The translations under genes and the position numbers were made by a program. From JAHOYW01 sp963664605 (GTDB taxonomy: Bacteria > Verrucomicrobiota > Lentisphaeria > Victivallales > Victivallaceae): 64,000 nucleotides of DNA. The notes beneath the pieces were generated by a model. The model was not told where the DNA came from. It searched no databases and worked only from the letters and a program-made list of their open reading frames with translations. Below, in pieces: positions 52,695 to 61,839 of the stretch (positions within the stretch are counted from its first letter, which is position 1; each line of letters begins with the position of its first letter). The stretch covers positions 1,674,001 to 1,738,000 of the forward strand of contig OY761536.1 of NCBI GenBank assembly GCA_963664605.1, in the 5' to 3' direction.

Positions 52695-54656
52695 ATGGGT
52701 ATTATTTCTGAAATAGGCAGAAGAGATATAAAAGTTAGGTTGCTGATCTGGGGCATATCAATCTCCCTGATAGCCGGCGCGATGACTATGGTTTATCCTT
52801 TCGGGTTGATGATAAGCGGGAGTTCGAAAAGCGGTGTTGACGTATCTGAAAATAAACTTATTCCAAGTTTTTTAACAGATAAAAAAGTTATGTATCAAAA
52901 GTCTGTAGAGTCTCTCTTTAATGAAGAAGGTAACGTTTTTCAGGCTGCTTACGACATTCAAAACGGGGATTTTAAACAGCTTGAACTGCCTGATGAAAAA
53001 GATATTAACCAGGGATTGGTTAATGATTGGAATGAATTTGTAAAGAAACGGAATTACAAACAATATTACTATGGTTTGGCTTTTGTTTCGGTCAAAAATT
53101 CAAGAAATACTGTTCCTGTAAACTTACGCCGCTTCAAAAGTATGTTGGATAAGCGTTTTGACGGTAACCTCAACGACTTGAATAATGCAATGCAATTGGA
53201 ACTGGTAAGCTGGAACTCATTGAGAGTAAGTCCGGCATTGTACCTCACTCCGAGGATCATGCCTAACACAGACACGGAACTATACAATACCTATTATGCT
53301 TTCAAAGAAAAGTTTTTTGACGGAAGCCAGGATGATTTACCGTTGATAAACCGTTATTTTATAAACCCTGAAGGTTATTATAAAACTGGTTATCTGCGCG
53401 CCCAATATACTCAGAAAATCGGAAATTATAACGCAAAGCATAAAACTAAATATGAAAGCTGGGATGAGGTGAAACTTACTCGTAATTATCCCGCGGATAA
53501 AAAGAAATATACTGACTTAGAGCGTAAAGACTGGGAAGAGTTTGTCAGGATACTGCTTAACAGGTTCTGGATAAAAGTAAAACCTGAGGCTTTACCGCTT
53601 TATCATTCTTACCTGAAAGCCAGATATGGAAATAAAATCGCTGAACTTAATAAGCTTTACGGTACAAAATATAAAAGTTTCAATGAAATAAAATTAGTTA
53701 CTCAGTTAAAGGAATTCCCATTCTTTGGCGCTCGCCTCTCTGACTGGAGCCAGTTTATTCAAGGATGGAATGACGCTAAAGGCAAGCAGTATAAAGTTCC
53801 GGTTAAATTTTTGGAAATAACTGGTGCGATATATGATTTCCGGGACCACCTTAAAAGTAAATATAAAACAATTGCTGCTGCCAATAAACTGCTGAAAACG
53901 CATTATGATGACTGGAGCGAAGTGAAAAGCCAGCAGCAGGCATCCCATTATCTGTGGATACAAGAAAATTCCGCAGCGTTAAAATGGGAATTTTTAAAAC
54001 GTAACTTCATGTCTGTATTCAGTTACATTGTGTTGCATGGTTACGCTATCTGGAATACCTTTGTATACTGTTTTACCGCGGTACTTTGCGCATTGATTGT
54101 TAACCCGCTTGCGGCTTATGCGCTCAGCCGCTTTAATCCGCCGTCAACTTATAAGGTACTGCTTTTCCTGATGATAACTATGGCATTCCCGCCGATGGTT
54201 ACCCAGATTCCAGTATTCCTGTTGTTGCGTGAACTTAACCTCCTGAACACTTACGGAGCTTTGGTCCTGCCGGGGCTGGCTAACGGTTATTCTATATTCC
54301 TGTTGAAAGGTTTCTTTGACTCGCTGCCGCAGGAGTTGTACGAGAGCGCTCAGATTGACGGCGCCAGCGAAGTCCGTATCTTCCTGCAGATCACCATGAG
54401 CCTGTCAAAGCCAATCCTGGCGGTTATTGGACTCCAGACTTTCCAGGCGGCTTACTCAAACTTCATGATGGCTCTTTTGTATTGCCAGGATGAAAATATG
54501 TGGACTATTATGCCATGGTTGTATCAATTACAGAGTAACAGTGCTCAGGGAGTGATTTTCTCTTCTCTGATAATTGCTGCTATACCGACTTTTTTAGTCT
54601 TTGCCTTTTGCCAGAACATCATTATGCGCGGTATTGTTGTTCCTGTCGAAAAGTAG
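52695..54656 (+). CDS. MalG-like ABC permease with a large repetitive extracytoplasmic insert
   Basis: A 653-residue permease, over twice the usual 280. The first transmembrane helix is about 17-40. Residues about 45-435 form an insertion with no membrane segments. The remaining five helices and the EAA loop (about 548-575, 'ELYESAQIDGASEVRIFLQIT') are typical MalG. The insert contains about four units of the pattern 'Y/H-L-x-x-x-Y..KI..LN..Y.TKY.S..E.K', near 149-178, 233-261, 306-334 and 385-411, with a preceding DWxxF motif (111, 279, 350). Similar 'LN..WGT.Y.S' patterns occur in some glycoside hydrolases. It is probably a ligand-contact or docking surface. Confidence 0.83.
   Translation: MGIISEIGRRDIKVRLLIWGISISLIAGAMTMVYPFGLMISGSSKSGVDVSENKLIPSFLTDKKVMYQKSVESLFNEEGNVFQAAYDIQNGDFKQLELPDEKDINQGLVNDWNEFVKKRNYKQYYYGLAFVSVKNSRNTVPVNLRRFKSMLDKRFDGNLNDLNNAMQLELVSWNSLRVSPALYLTPRIMPNTDTELYNTYYAFKEKFFDGSQDDLPLINRYFINPEGYYKTGYLRAQYTQKIGNYNAKHKTKYESWDEVKLTRNYPADKKKYTDLERKDWEEFVRILLNRFWIKVKPEALPLYHSYLKARYGNKIAELNKLYGTKYKSFNEIKLVTQLKEFPFFGARLSDWSQFIQGWNDAKGKQYKVPVKFLEITGAIYDFRDHLKSKYKTIAAANKLLKTHYDDWSEVKSQQQASHYLWIQENSAALKWEFLKRNFMSVFSYIVLHGYAIWNTFVYCFTAVLCALIVNPLAAYALSRFNPPSTYKVLLFLMITMAFPPMVTQIPVFLLLRELNLLNTYGALVLPGLANGYSIFLLKGFFDSLPQELYESAQIDGASEVRIFLQITMSLSKPILAVIGLQTFQAAYSNFMMALLYCQDENMWTIMPWLYQLQSNSAQGVIFSSLIIAAIPTFLVFAFCQNIIMRGIVVPVEK
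53025..53933 (+). repeat. Coding region of repeated units in permease insert
   Basis: This segment encodes residues 111-413 of the permease. Unit cores read SYLKARYGNKIAELNKLYG, GYLRAQYTQKIGNYNAKHK and a third starting DHLKSKYKTIAAANKLL; a more diverged one starts SMLDKRFDGNLNDLN. Spacing is about 70-80 residues. Confidence 0.65.
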
Positions 54657-54671
54657 AGTCTATTCTCCGGG

Positions 54672-54699
54672 GCCCGTCTTAATGACGGGCTTTTTTTTT
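54672..54699 (+). terminator. Terminator of the importer operon
   Basis: GCCCGTC (54672-54678) and GACGGGC (54684-54690) form a perfect 7-bp stem followed by nine T. Confidence 0.92.
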
Positions 54700-54722
54700 G
54701 TATTATTGCGTGTATATTATAG

Positions 54723-54750
54723 TTTTAAGGTTTAAGTTTTAAGATTTAAG
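54723..54750 (+). repeat. Heptanucleotide array upstream of ligA
   Basis: TTTTAAG, GTTTAAG, TTTTAAG and ATTTAAG repeat in 7-nt register just before the ligA ribosome site. TTAAG is the reverse complement of the CTTAA core seen in the other three arrays. Confidence 0.55.
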
Positions 54751-54768
54751 GTACAAAGGAGTTTGTCG

Positions 54769-56688
54769 GTGACTGACTGGATTAACTTTGATATTGCTGA
54801 ACTTGACGAGCAGAAATTAGTCAAACTCATTATGCATCATAATGAAGCTTATTGGAAAAAAGGGGTGCTTGAGATAAGCGATGAGCGCTACGATGAACTG
54901 ATACGGGTGCTTGAAAAAATAAATCCTGAGCATTCACTGGTGAACGCCATTAATACGCCGGAAGTTGCCAGCGACGGCAAAGTGACTCATGCAAAGCCGA
55001 TGCTTTCTCTGAATAAAGCCTATTCATTTGAAGAGCTTGACACCTGGGCTCGGAAGAATAAACGTTCCGATGATGAACTCTATTTGGTGGAACCTAAATA
55101 TGACGGTATCTCCGCAGACTATGCTGATAATATTCTGTCTACCCGCGGCAATGGAGAGGTCGGGGAGAATATTTCATCAAAACTTCCTTTGATCGAACTT
55201 GAAACAACTGCTTATACCGGGCCGGTTGACAGGCCGGTGCGCGGGGAAATCCTCATAAGAAATGATGATTTTAAAAATTTATATCCGAATATTATTAAAA
55301 AAAATGGCGGAACCTATAAGAACTCGCGCAATGCTGTCGGTGGAATTATGGGGCTGCTTGATATTAGTGATATGCTGAGGCAGAACGCCAAACTTACTCT
55401 TGTTGACTATGAAATGATTTCCTATGCGGTCAAGTATCGCGAACTCGAAAAACGCTGGCCTGAATTAGTTGAAAAGATAGAAGAACTACCTTACCCTATG
55501 GATGGTATAGTTATCAAACTCGCGGACGAAGCTTATAGTGAAGAGCTTGGAAACACTGCTCATCACCCGCGAGGACAGATAGCTTTTAAATTCAGCGGTA
55601 TTCGTAAGGAAAGCCTGCTTAAAAATGTACAATGGAGTTTTGGTAAAAACTGCCTGACTCCAGTTGCGGAAATAGAACCCGTCGAAATCGGCGGCGTTAC
55701 AATACGCCATGCTTCCCTTCATAACGCGCAGAATATTATAGATAAAGATATTCAGGTTGGTGACCGGGTGGTTATCGAACGCGCTGGTGATGTGATACCT
55801 TATATCGTCAGCTCTATTCCCGGAGAAACCCGCAGGGATGTCATGATTGATACTTGTCCAAACTGTGGAGAAAAATTAAAACGCAAAGGGCCGGAACTCT
55901 GCTGCCCGAATTCAAACTGTTCTGCAACACGCCTGAAACTCCTGACTGCGGCAGTCAGGAATATTGGTATAGACCGCCTGGGCGAACCAAATATCCAGAA
56001 GATGATGACTCATCTCGGGGTAATGACTTTAAAAGATATTTTCGACTTGAAACTCCCGGACATTTTGCAGCTTGAAGGCTTTAAAGCTAAATCAGCGACT
56101 AACTTATTCAATGAGATCGCCAGAGCTCGTGATGTTGCGGATTATCAGGTGCTGTCAGCGCTGAATGTTCCGAACGTTGGTACTAATATTGCTAAAAAAA
56201 TAATGAGCGAATATACTCTTGATGAACTCAGAAAAATGAATGAGGAGGAAATGGAGAGTATTGATACTATCGGGCCTGAACGCGCCAGGGCTTTGCACGA
56301 ACAATTGGCGGAACAAAGTGATTTTATTGATGAACTGACCTCTGCGCTTCGAATAAAAGAAAGCAAAGGATTGGGGATAGATGCCCGGCCTACGATATGT
56401 TTTACAGGAAAAATGCCGGAAAAACGTTCTTTTTATGAAACATTGGCGGAGAAGAATGGATACGAAGCGGTATCCACAGTAAGCGGGGAATTATCACTGC
56501 TGGTGGCACAGGACACCAATGCCGGAGGCGGAAAATTAGGCAAGGCTGCTAAACTGGGTGTGGAAGTAATGGCGCTTGACGACTGGCTCGAAAAGATTGA
56601 GAAATCAAAACCTGTGGAAGAATTGCCTGAAGATGATTTATTCGCTATGCCCAAAAATGAAATCAAAGAACAGGGAACCCTGTTTTAA
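54769..56688 (+). CDS. ligA: NAD-dependent DNA ligase
   Basis: From GTG at 54769 (AAAGGAG 7 nt upstream; the TTG at 54763 is too close to the ribosome site) the product is 639 residues. The adenylation motif is EPKYDGIS with catalytic Lys110. The zinc finger is CPNCG...CCPNSNC, then helix-hairpin-helix repeats ('LNVPNVGTNIAKKI', 'IDTIGPERARAL'), and a C-terminal BRCT domain ('TICFTGKMPEKRSFYETLAEKNG'). It seals nicks in replication and repair. Its last 4 nt overlap the end of the convergent xseB gene. Confidence 0.95.
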   Translation: MTDWINFDIAELDEQKLVKLIMHHNEAYWKKGVLEISDERYDELIRVLEKINPEHSLVNAINTPEVASDGKVTHAKPMLSLNKAYSFEELDTWARKNKRSDDELYLVEPKYDGISADYADNILSTRGNGEVGENISSKLPLIELETTAYTGPVDRPVRGEILIRNDDFKNLYPNIIKKNGGTYKNSRNAVGGIMGLLDISDMLRQNAKLTLVDYEMISYAVKYRELEKRWPELVEKIEELPYPMDGIVIKLADEAYSEELGNTAHHPRGQIAFKFSGIRKESLLKNVQWSFGKNCLTPVAEIEPVEIGGVTIRHASLHNAQNIIDKDIQVGDRVVIERAGDVIPYIVSSIPGETRRDVMIDTCPNCGEKLKRKGPELCCPNSNCSATRLKLLTAAVRNIGIDRLGEPNIQKMMTHLGVMTLKDIFDLKLPDILQLEGFKAKSATNLFNEIARARDVADYQVLSALNVPNVGTNIAKKIMSEYTLDELRKMNEEEMESIDTIGPERARALHEQLAEQSDFIDELTSALRIKESKGLGIDARPTICFTGKMPEKRSFYETLAEKNGYEAVSTVSGELSLLVAQDTNAGGGKLGKAAKLGVEVMALDDWLEKIEKSKPVEELPEDDLFAMPKNEIKEQGTLF

Positions 56689-56975
56689 AACGTGAATTCG
56701 TCGTTTGTCGGTGTGGTTGCGGCATCTTTGCGTTCAGAGGAATCATCAAATTCCTGCCATTCTCCGCCGGAGCTGTTTTCTTTTACCAGTATTTCTATTT
56801 TCTTTTCCAGTTTGGAAAGCTTCTGGCGGCAGATTTTGGATAAAGTCGTACCTCTTTCGAAATGTTTAATCATATCATCAAGCGGCAGTTCGCCCTGTTC
56901 CATTTCGTCAACTAGTTTTTCGAGTTCCTCTAAAGCCTGTTCAAAAGGAATATCTTTGTTATTTTTTTCAGGCAT
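56685..56975 (-). CDS. xseB: Exodeoxyribonuclease VII small subunit
   Basis: From the ATG at 56975 (GGAG 7 nt upstream) the product is 96 residues; a longer frame starting at 57098 runs inside the acyltransferase gene and is not supported. 'PFEQALEELEKLVDEMEQGELPLDDMIKHFERGTTLSKICRQKL' is the XseB signature. With XseA it degrades single-stranded DNA; xseA is not in the window. A 20-residue acidic tail extends beyond the usual length. It overlaps the end of the acyltransferase gene by 8 nt. Confidence 0.92.
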   Translation of the reverse strand: MPEKNNKDIPFEQALEELEKLVDEMEQGELPLDDMIKHFERGTTLSKICRQKLSKLEKKIEILVKENSSGGEWQEFDDSSERKDAATTPTNDEFTF

Positions 56976-57786
56976 TGCTTTTCTCCAGTTCCGCATTCCA
57001 TTTTTCAAGTCTTGACGAAATAAAATCAACAACCTGTTGATTTGCTTCTTTTCCGTTGCCCTCAATTTTGATGGGCTCTCCAAATTCGAAATAGACATGG
57101 TTTCTGGGACAAACCGGCCCGAGGTCCCTGAGAATTTTTCCGTTTTTCAAAAAATCAGTTTTCAGAGCGAAAGGCACAACATCAACTTTAGCTGCCCGTG
57201 CCAGTTTCATGCCGATACTACTGAAACGGCGGGGAGAAAAAGACTCACTGCGTGTTCCCTGGGGAAACATAATAATCGATTTTCCGTTTTTTACGAGATA
57301 TTTACCTTCACGCAAAAGCATTTTTAAGTCATTTCTGGCATCTTTACGAGTTACCGGAATGGCTTGAAGAGCGAGCATTATGTCACCGAAGTACGGTACT
57401 TTAAAGAGTGCTTTTTTTATAACGAATGTGAAATCGATACGTCCTCTGATAATTGAATGAAATAGAGCGGTTTCCAGCAAGCTCATATGGTTGCCGAGCA
57501 GAATGACTGGCTTGCCGTCAAGCTTACTCAGGTTATCCAGTCCCTTGAGATGGATTTTTCCTCCGCATTTTTCTACTAATTTAAAATTCTGATTAGAGTA
57601 GAATATCTGGTTTTCCGCATTGAGTTCTCCACGTCTGGCGCACATGCCGGTTTTGAAGAAAATATAGAAATTATTAAAATAAAAATAAAAACGGTTCCCA
57701 AGCAGCAAACGGTACAGAAGAGAACGCTTTGTGTCTGCCGGGGTATCATACGAATCCTTATCAAACATATTATTTTTATAATTCAT
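56968..57786 (-). CDS. plsC: 1-acyl-sn-glycerol-3-phosphate acyltransferase-like protein
   Basis: A 272-residue acyltransferase of the PlsC/LpxL-like group. The catalytic motif is NHMSLLE (His100, acidic residue Glu105 in place of the usual Asp). The second block is 'FVIKKALFKVPYFGDIM' and the third is 'IIMFPQGTRSESFSPRRF'. It makes phosphatidic acid in phospholipid synthesis, or acylates a related lipid. The start region is weak (ATG at 57786, alternative at 57768). xseB overlaps its end by 8 nt. Confidence 0.85.
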   Translation of the reverse strand: MNYKNNMFDKDSYDTPADTKRSLLYRLLLGNRFYFYFNNFYIFFKTGMCARRGELNAENQIFYSNQNFKLVEKCGGKIHLKGLDNLSKLDGKPVILLGNHMSLLETALFHSIIRGRIDFTFVIKKALFKVPYFGDIMLALQAIPVTRKDARNDLKMLLREGKYLVKNGKSIIMFPQGTRSESFSPRRFSSIGMKLARAAKVDVVPFALKTDFLKNGKILRDLGPVCPRNHVYFEFGEPIKIEGNGKEANQQVVDFISSRLEKWNAELEKSNA

Positions 57787-57914
57787 AACCTAAAAACCCT
57801 GATTGTTTTTATACCAGCTAATAGAGTAGCATTTTTTAACAAATATACAACAGTTTAAAAACAAAATATTGACACAAAAATGGCATTATATTAATTATAT
57901 TTGCAGTTTATTTA

Positions 57915-58078
57915 GTTTTATTAAGTAATCGATCAGTCGTTTTTTGAGCAGTAAAGGTCGTTCGTTTGCGCCTCTGGTGACAGAGGCGGCTGCATCTTTT
58001 CCTGTAATATCAGCTTTTACAATATAGTCCCGGCTGTCCCTAGCCGGGCTTTTAACTGACCGATTACTTTATTAAAAC
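57915..58078. repeat. Structured element B with terminal inverted repeats and paired hairpins
   Basis: AAGTAATCGATCAGT (57923-57937) pairs with ACTGACCGATTACTT (58055-58069) at 14 of 15 positions, extended by GTTTTATT/ATTAAAAC-type ends with a small indel. Inside, GTAAAGG/CTTTTAC (57951-57957 with 58014-58020) encloses the hairpin CGCCTCTG-GTGA-CAGAGGCG (57969-57988). A separate hairpin CCCGGCT-GTCCCT-AGCCGGG (58029-58048) follows. The whole can fold as a branched structure closed by the outer repeats. It may be a miniature mobile element or an RNA. Confidence 0.6.
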
Positions 58079-58106
58079 AAAAGTAGATAAAAATAAATCA
58101 AAATAG

Positions 58107-58135
58107 TTGATTTTTGATAAAATGTGTATTATAAT
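58107..58135 (+). promoter_or_regulatory. Sigma-70 promoter of the LamG gene
   Basis: TTGATT (58107-58112), a 17-bp spacer and TATAAT (58130-58135). The operator starts 14 nt after the -10 box. Confidence 0.7.
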
Positions 58136-58148
58136 CTTTTAAAAAGCA

Positions 58149-58164
58149 GTGCAATCGGTTGCAC
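58149..58164 (+). promoter_or_regulatory. LacI-type operator of the LamG gene
   Basis: GTGCAATCGGTTGCAC is a CG-centred palindrome with one imperfect pair on each side of the centre. The 15-nt stretch GTGCAATCGGTTGCA is identical to that before the LacI gene at 61966-61980. A further TTGCAC half-site follows at about 58170. Confidence 0.75.
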
Positions 58165-58344
58165 AAATGTTGCACGATTTAAGTTTTTTATTATTTACTA
58201 TAATAAAGATACTAGAGGTTCTAGCTAATATAAATAAAATTATGGAGGTTAAAAACTAAAATAAAATTCGACGTCTATTTTTCCTGGAAATTACTTTAAT
58301 GTTCCGAATTTTACTTAAACTCAAAAAATAAGGATGAATATGTT

Positions 58345-61300
58345 ATGTTTAATCAGAAATATTTTGCTGGTTTATTGATTATCTTGTGTATTATTTCTAT
58401 ATCTGTAAATGCTTCAGATGATCCAGTTGCTTATTGGAAATTGAATGAAGGTACAGGTGCGGCGGTATTTGATAAGAGTTCGAACAGTAATGATGGTACT
58501 GTATACGGAGCTTTTTGGTCAGAAAATACATTGGATTTTGATGGAGAGGATGATTATGTCAGTATTCCTGATGACAACAGTCTGGATGTGACTGATGAAA
58601 TCACTATTTTAGTTTGGGTAAAGCCTTATTCATTTACTGATAATTCATATGAAGGAATTGTACATAAAGGATATAGTGGTGATCCGGCGCAAGCTACAGC
58701 ATATGGTTTATGTGTAAACTATAGTTCAGCATATCCCCGCTTTTTTTTATCAACCAGTGATGCTTACGGGCAAAGTTTGATTGGGAATACTCCTCTGGTT
58801 GTTAACCAATGGCAACATATAGCTGTTACTTACAAGTCAGGGGATGCAAGAATTTACCGTAATGGTTTTCTTGATACCTCCAGTAATTCTATAACCGGTA
58901 CAATTTCTACCAGTAGTGACGCATTGACCATCGGCAAGCGGCATTCATTTTATTTTGATGGGCAAATTGGAGAATTAGTAATTTATGATAGAGCGTTGAC
59001 AGAACAGGAAATCGTGGAATATTATGCGCAGGCTGGACATTGGAGCATGAATGAAGGCAGCGGGATAATTGCCTTCGATGAATCCCCAAACATAAACAGT
59101 GGTAATATTATAGGGGCAAATTGGGTCGTTGACGATAGTTATAGAGGAACTGTTCTTGATTTTGACGGTATAGATGACTATGTGAGCATTCCTCACAGCT
59201 CTTCTTTGGATGCTACAGATGAACTTACTATTTTAGCATGGGTTAAGCCGCATTCTTTTACTGATTCCTCATATGAAGGAATTGTACATAAAAATTATTA
59301 TTGGGATTTATCACAGAAAACATCTTATGGCTTATGTGTGAATTATAATAATAGCCGTCCACGTTTTTTCTTATCTACGGATGATGGTTATGGTCAAAGT
59401 CTGATTGCAAATACGGCATTAGTCAGTAATGAATGGCAGCACATAGCAGTTACTTATAGATCTGGTGATGCAAGGATTTTCAGGAACGGCAGTCCAGATG
59501 GCAGTACTACTTCAATAACTGGAACAATCCTGACTAGTGATGACCCGCTTACCATTGGCAAACGGCATTCATTTTATTTTGATGGAGAAATTGATGATGT
59601 TGTGGTTTATAAAAGGGCTTTGACAGAAAGAGAGGTCAAAAACGCTTACATGAAGGTCGGACATTGGAGTATGGATAAAGGTAGTGGTATAACAATATCT
59701 GACAAATCATTATGCATGAATACAGGTACTGTTAATGGAGCCACGTGGGTTACAGATGATAGTGAAAGAGGAACCGTTTTAGAGTTCGATGGAGTTGCGG
59801 ATTATGTCAGTATACCTGATAGTCAGAGTTTGGATGTTGCAGATGAACTTACTATCTTGGCCTGGGTGAAACCGTATTCATTCAGTAATTCCTCATACGA
59901 GGGAATTGTACATAAAAATTACTATGGTGACTTAGCACAGAAAACATCATATGGCTTATGTGTGAATTATAATAATGGACGTCCACGTTTTTTCTTGTCT
60001 ACGGATGATGGTTATGGTCAAAGCCTGACGGCGGATACTGAATTAGTATGTAACCAATGGCAGCATATAGCGGTCACTTACAAATCTGGTGATGCAAGGA
60101 TATACAGAAACGGGGGTATCGACGGCAGTTCCGCTTCAATAACTGGAAATATTTCAACTAGCAGCGATCCGCTTACCATTGGTAAACGGCACTCATTTTA
60201 TTTTAATGGCGAGATAGATGAAGTTTGTGTTTATAACAAAGCTTTATCTGCGGATGAGATAGGATGGATATATGCTGATTATTATGCGAGTGTTTATGTT
60301 GTCCCTCCGATTAGCGACAATAAAATACTTCCTGAAAGTTTTATTTCTGAAGGATTGATTTCTGATGAGATCGTTATTCAAGCCTGCCCCGGAGAATATT
60401 GCCCGGCAAGTTTTGTCGTCAAGGCGCATAAGGATATTGATGATATGACTGTGGCGGTCACTAATTTAACTGCAGGAGCAAATAGCATTTCTTCTTCAAA
60501 TATTAACATCAGGGTTGTAAAATGCTGGTATCAAGGACCGCATAAATATCTTACTCCTGAACTTTTGCTTAAAAACGATTTGCTGGTTAAAGTTGAAAAT
60601 GGAGAGAACTATCTTTATGTAGATGGTGAATATGTTCATATAAGTGATCCGAATGGCATTCCCGATATCCCTGCTGTTCCGACTGTGGAAGATTTTCCAG
60701 TTCAGGATAGCGCGACTCTTCAAGCGCTGGATATTTGTAAAGAGCAAAACAAACAGTTCTGGATTACAGTGAAGGTTCCTGATGGTGCTGTCGCAGGGGA
60801 TTATGAAGGAACTATTACGCTCGCTAATTCCGCGGGGACTATAAGAGAGCTTACTTTGAAGCTTGAAGTTCTTCCAATAACACTTTTAGAGCCGGATGTT
60901 ATATACAGTATTTATCACAGCTCAAGGTTAAAGGATAATCTGGCTGATGGTACGATAAGCCGTAATAATAAAAACGCAATTCAATATGCTGCGGAATTAG
61001 AAAATCTGTTTTCTCACGGCGTAGTCAACCCTAATGTTTATGGAGGGCATGATAGCTTAAGTGATGTGTTGACTATGAGAAATGCCGCTGGAATGGGTAA
61101 TCAAGCTCTGTATTATCTTGGATTAAATTTTGGGTCTTATTCAGATATGAATGCTTTGAAAACAGCAGTTACAAACATGATAACCACAGTGTCATCATAT
61201 GGAGTAACTGATTTCTATTGTTATGGACCGGATGAAGCTTTCCTGGATACAACCTTGCACAGAGCTCAAATGGCTGCTGTCCATGATGTCGGAGGTAAGG

Positions 61301-61827
61301 TGTTTGATGCTCAAAGGGCGGATGATGCGGCTGCAGTTGACGATATTTTAGATTTAGCTGTTGTTTCTTCGATGGACAGTGCGCTGGCTGTTTCATACCA
61401 CAGTTCCAATAATAAGATAGGTGCTTATGCCAATCCGCAGGCAGGACTAGAGAAGCCTGATACATATCGCAGGAATTATGGTCTTCTAATTTGGCAGAAT
61501 GACTATGATGTGGTTATGGATTGGGCATATCAAGGCGGGCATAACCATATCTGGAATGACTTCGACCACTCTACCTACAGAGATGAGTGCTTTACATATC
61601 CTACTGTAGATGGAGTAATTGATACTATTGAATGGGAGGGGTTCCGGGCAGGAGTGGATGATATGAGGTATTTGGCTACCCTGATTGATTTAGCAGAACA
61701 GGCTGGGGCGGAAGGCCAAGCCGCTCGAGATTGGCTTGATGAGCTGAAAAATATGGATTTGGCAGGAGTCGATCTAGACAAAATACGCTCAAAAATGATT
61801 AAATTTATTATTGAACTTAACAATTGA
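58345..61827 (+). CDS. Secreted protein with three LamG domains and a DUF4091/GH123-like region
   Basis: A 1160-residue exported protein (signal peptide FAGLLIILCIISISVNA). Three LamG/concanavalin-like domains of about 205 residues fill residues 25-645, each with 'DYVSIP..SLD..DE.TIL.WVKP' and 'NQWQHIAVTYKSGDARIYRNG'. A linker domain (about 650-860) resembles an N-terminal GH123/DUF4091 sandwich. The C-terminal TIM-barrel-like part has 'FYCYGPDEAFLDTTLHRAQM' and a DUF4091-like ending ('DTIEWEGFRAGVDDMRYLATLIDL'). Relatives include beta-N-acetylgalactosaminidases. It probably binds and cuts a surface glycan. Its promoter carries the LacI operator. Confidence 0.8.
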   Translation: MFNQKYFAGLLIILCIISISVNASDDPVAYWKLNEGTGAAVFDKSSNSNDGTVYGAFWSENTLDFDGEDDYVSIPDDNSLDVTDEITILVWVKPYSFTDNSYEGIVHKGYSGDPAQATAYGLCVNYSSAYPRFFLSTSDAYGQSLIGNTPLVVNQWQHIAVTYKSGDARIYRNGFLDTSSNSITGTISTSSDALTIGKRHSFYFDGQIGELVIYDRALTEQEIVEYYAQAGHWSMNEGSGIIAFDESPNINSGNIIGANWVVDDSYRGTVLDFDGIDDYVSIPHSSSLDATDELTILAWVKPHSFTDSSYEGIVHKNYYWDLSQKTSYGLCVNYNNSRPRFFLSTDDGYGQSLIANTALVSNEWQHIAVTYRSGDARIFRNGSPDGSTTSITGTILTSDDPLTIGKRHSFYFDGEIDDVVVYKRALTEREVKNAYMKVGHWSMDKGSGITISDKSLCMNTGTVNGATWVTDDSERGTVLEFDGVADYVSIPDSQSLDVADELTILAWVKPYSFSNSSYEGIVHKNYYGDLAQKTSYGLCVNYNNGRPRFFLSTDDGYGQSLTADTELVCNQWQHIAVTYKSGDARIYRNGGIDGSSASITGNISTSSDPLTIGKRHSFYFNGEIDEVCVYNKALSADEIGWIYADYYASVYVVPPISDNKILPESFISEGLISDEIVIQACPGEYCPASFVVKAHKDIDDMTVAVTNLTAGANSISSSNINIRVVKCWYQGPHKYLTPELLLKNDLLVKVENGENYLYVDGEYVHISDPNGIPDIPAVPTVEDFPVQDSATLQALDICKEQNKQFWITVKVPDGAVAGDYEGTITLANSAGTIRELTLKLEVLPITLLEPDVIYSIYHSSRLKDNLADGTISRNNKNAIQYAAELENLFSHGVVNPNVYGGHDSLSDVLTMRNAAGMGNQALYYLGLNFGSYSDMNALKTAVTNMITTVSSYGVTDFYCYGPDEAFLDTTLHRAQMAAVHDVGGKVFDAQRADDAAAVDDILDLAVVSSMDSALAVSYHSSNNKIGAYANPQAGLEKPDTYRRNYGLLIWQNDYDVVMDWAYQGGHNHIWNDFDHSTYRDECFTYPTVDGVIDTIEWEGFRAGVDDMRYLATLIDLAEQAGAEGQAARDWLDELKNMDLAGVDLDKIRSKMIKFIIELNN
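58420..60280 (+). repeat. Three tandem LamG-coding repeats
   Basis: Repeats begin near 58427, 59035 and 59660 with a period of about 615 nt. Copies two and three are nearly the same over long protein stretches (for example KNYYxDLxQKTSYGLCVNY), indicating recent duplication or gene conversion. Confidence 0.75.
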
Positions 61828-61839
61828 CGCAAGTTTCTT

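Larger units (their letters stand above)
57787..58344. other. 558-nt divergent intergenic region with hairpin element and LacI site
   Basis: Running from the acyltransferase start to the LamG gene, this region holds structured element B (57915-58078), then the LamG promoter (58107-58135) and the LacI-type operator (58149-58164). From 58165 to 58344 there is an AT-rich leader of about 200 nt with no obvious riboswitch fold. Confidence 0.6.

Noticed and set aside
56976..57098. Longer N-terminus for XseB starting at 57098
   Set aside because: It would lie fully inside the acyltransferase gene; the shorter start has a good ribosome site and matches the family start.
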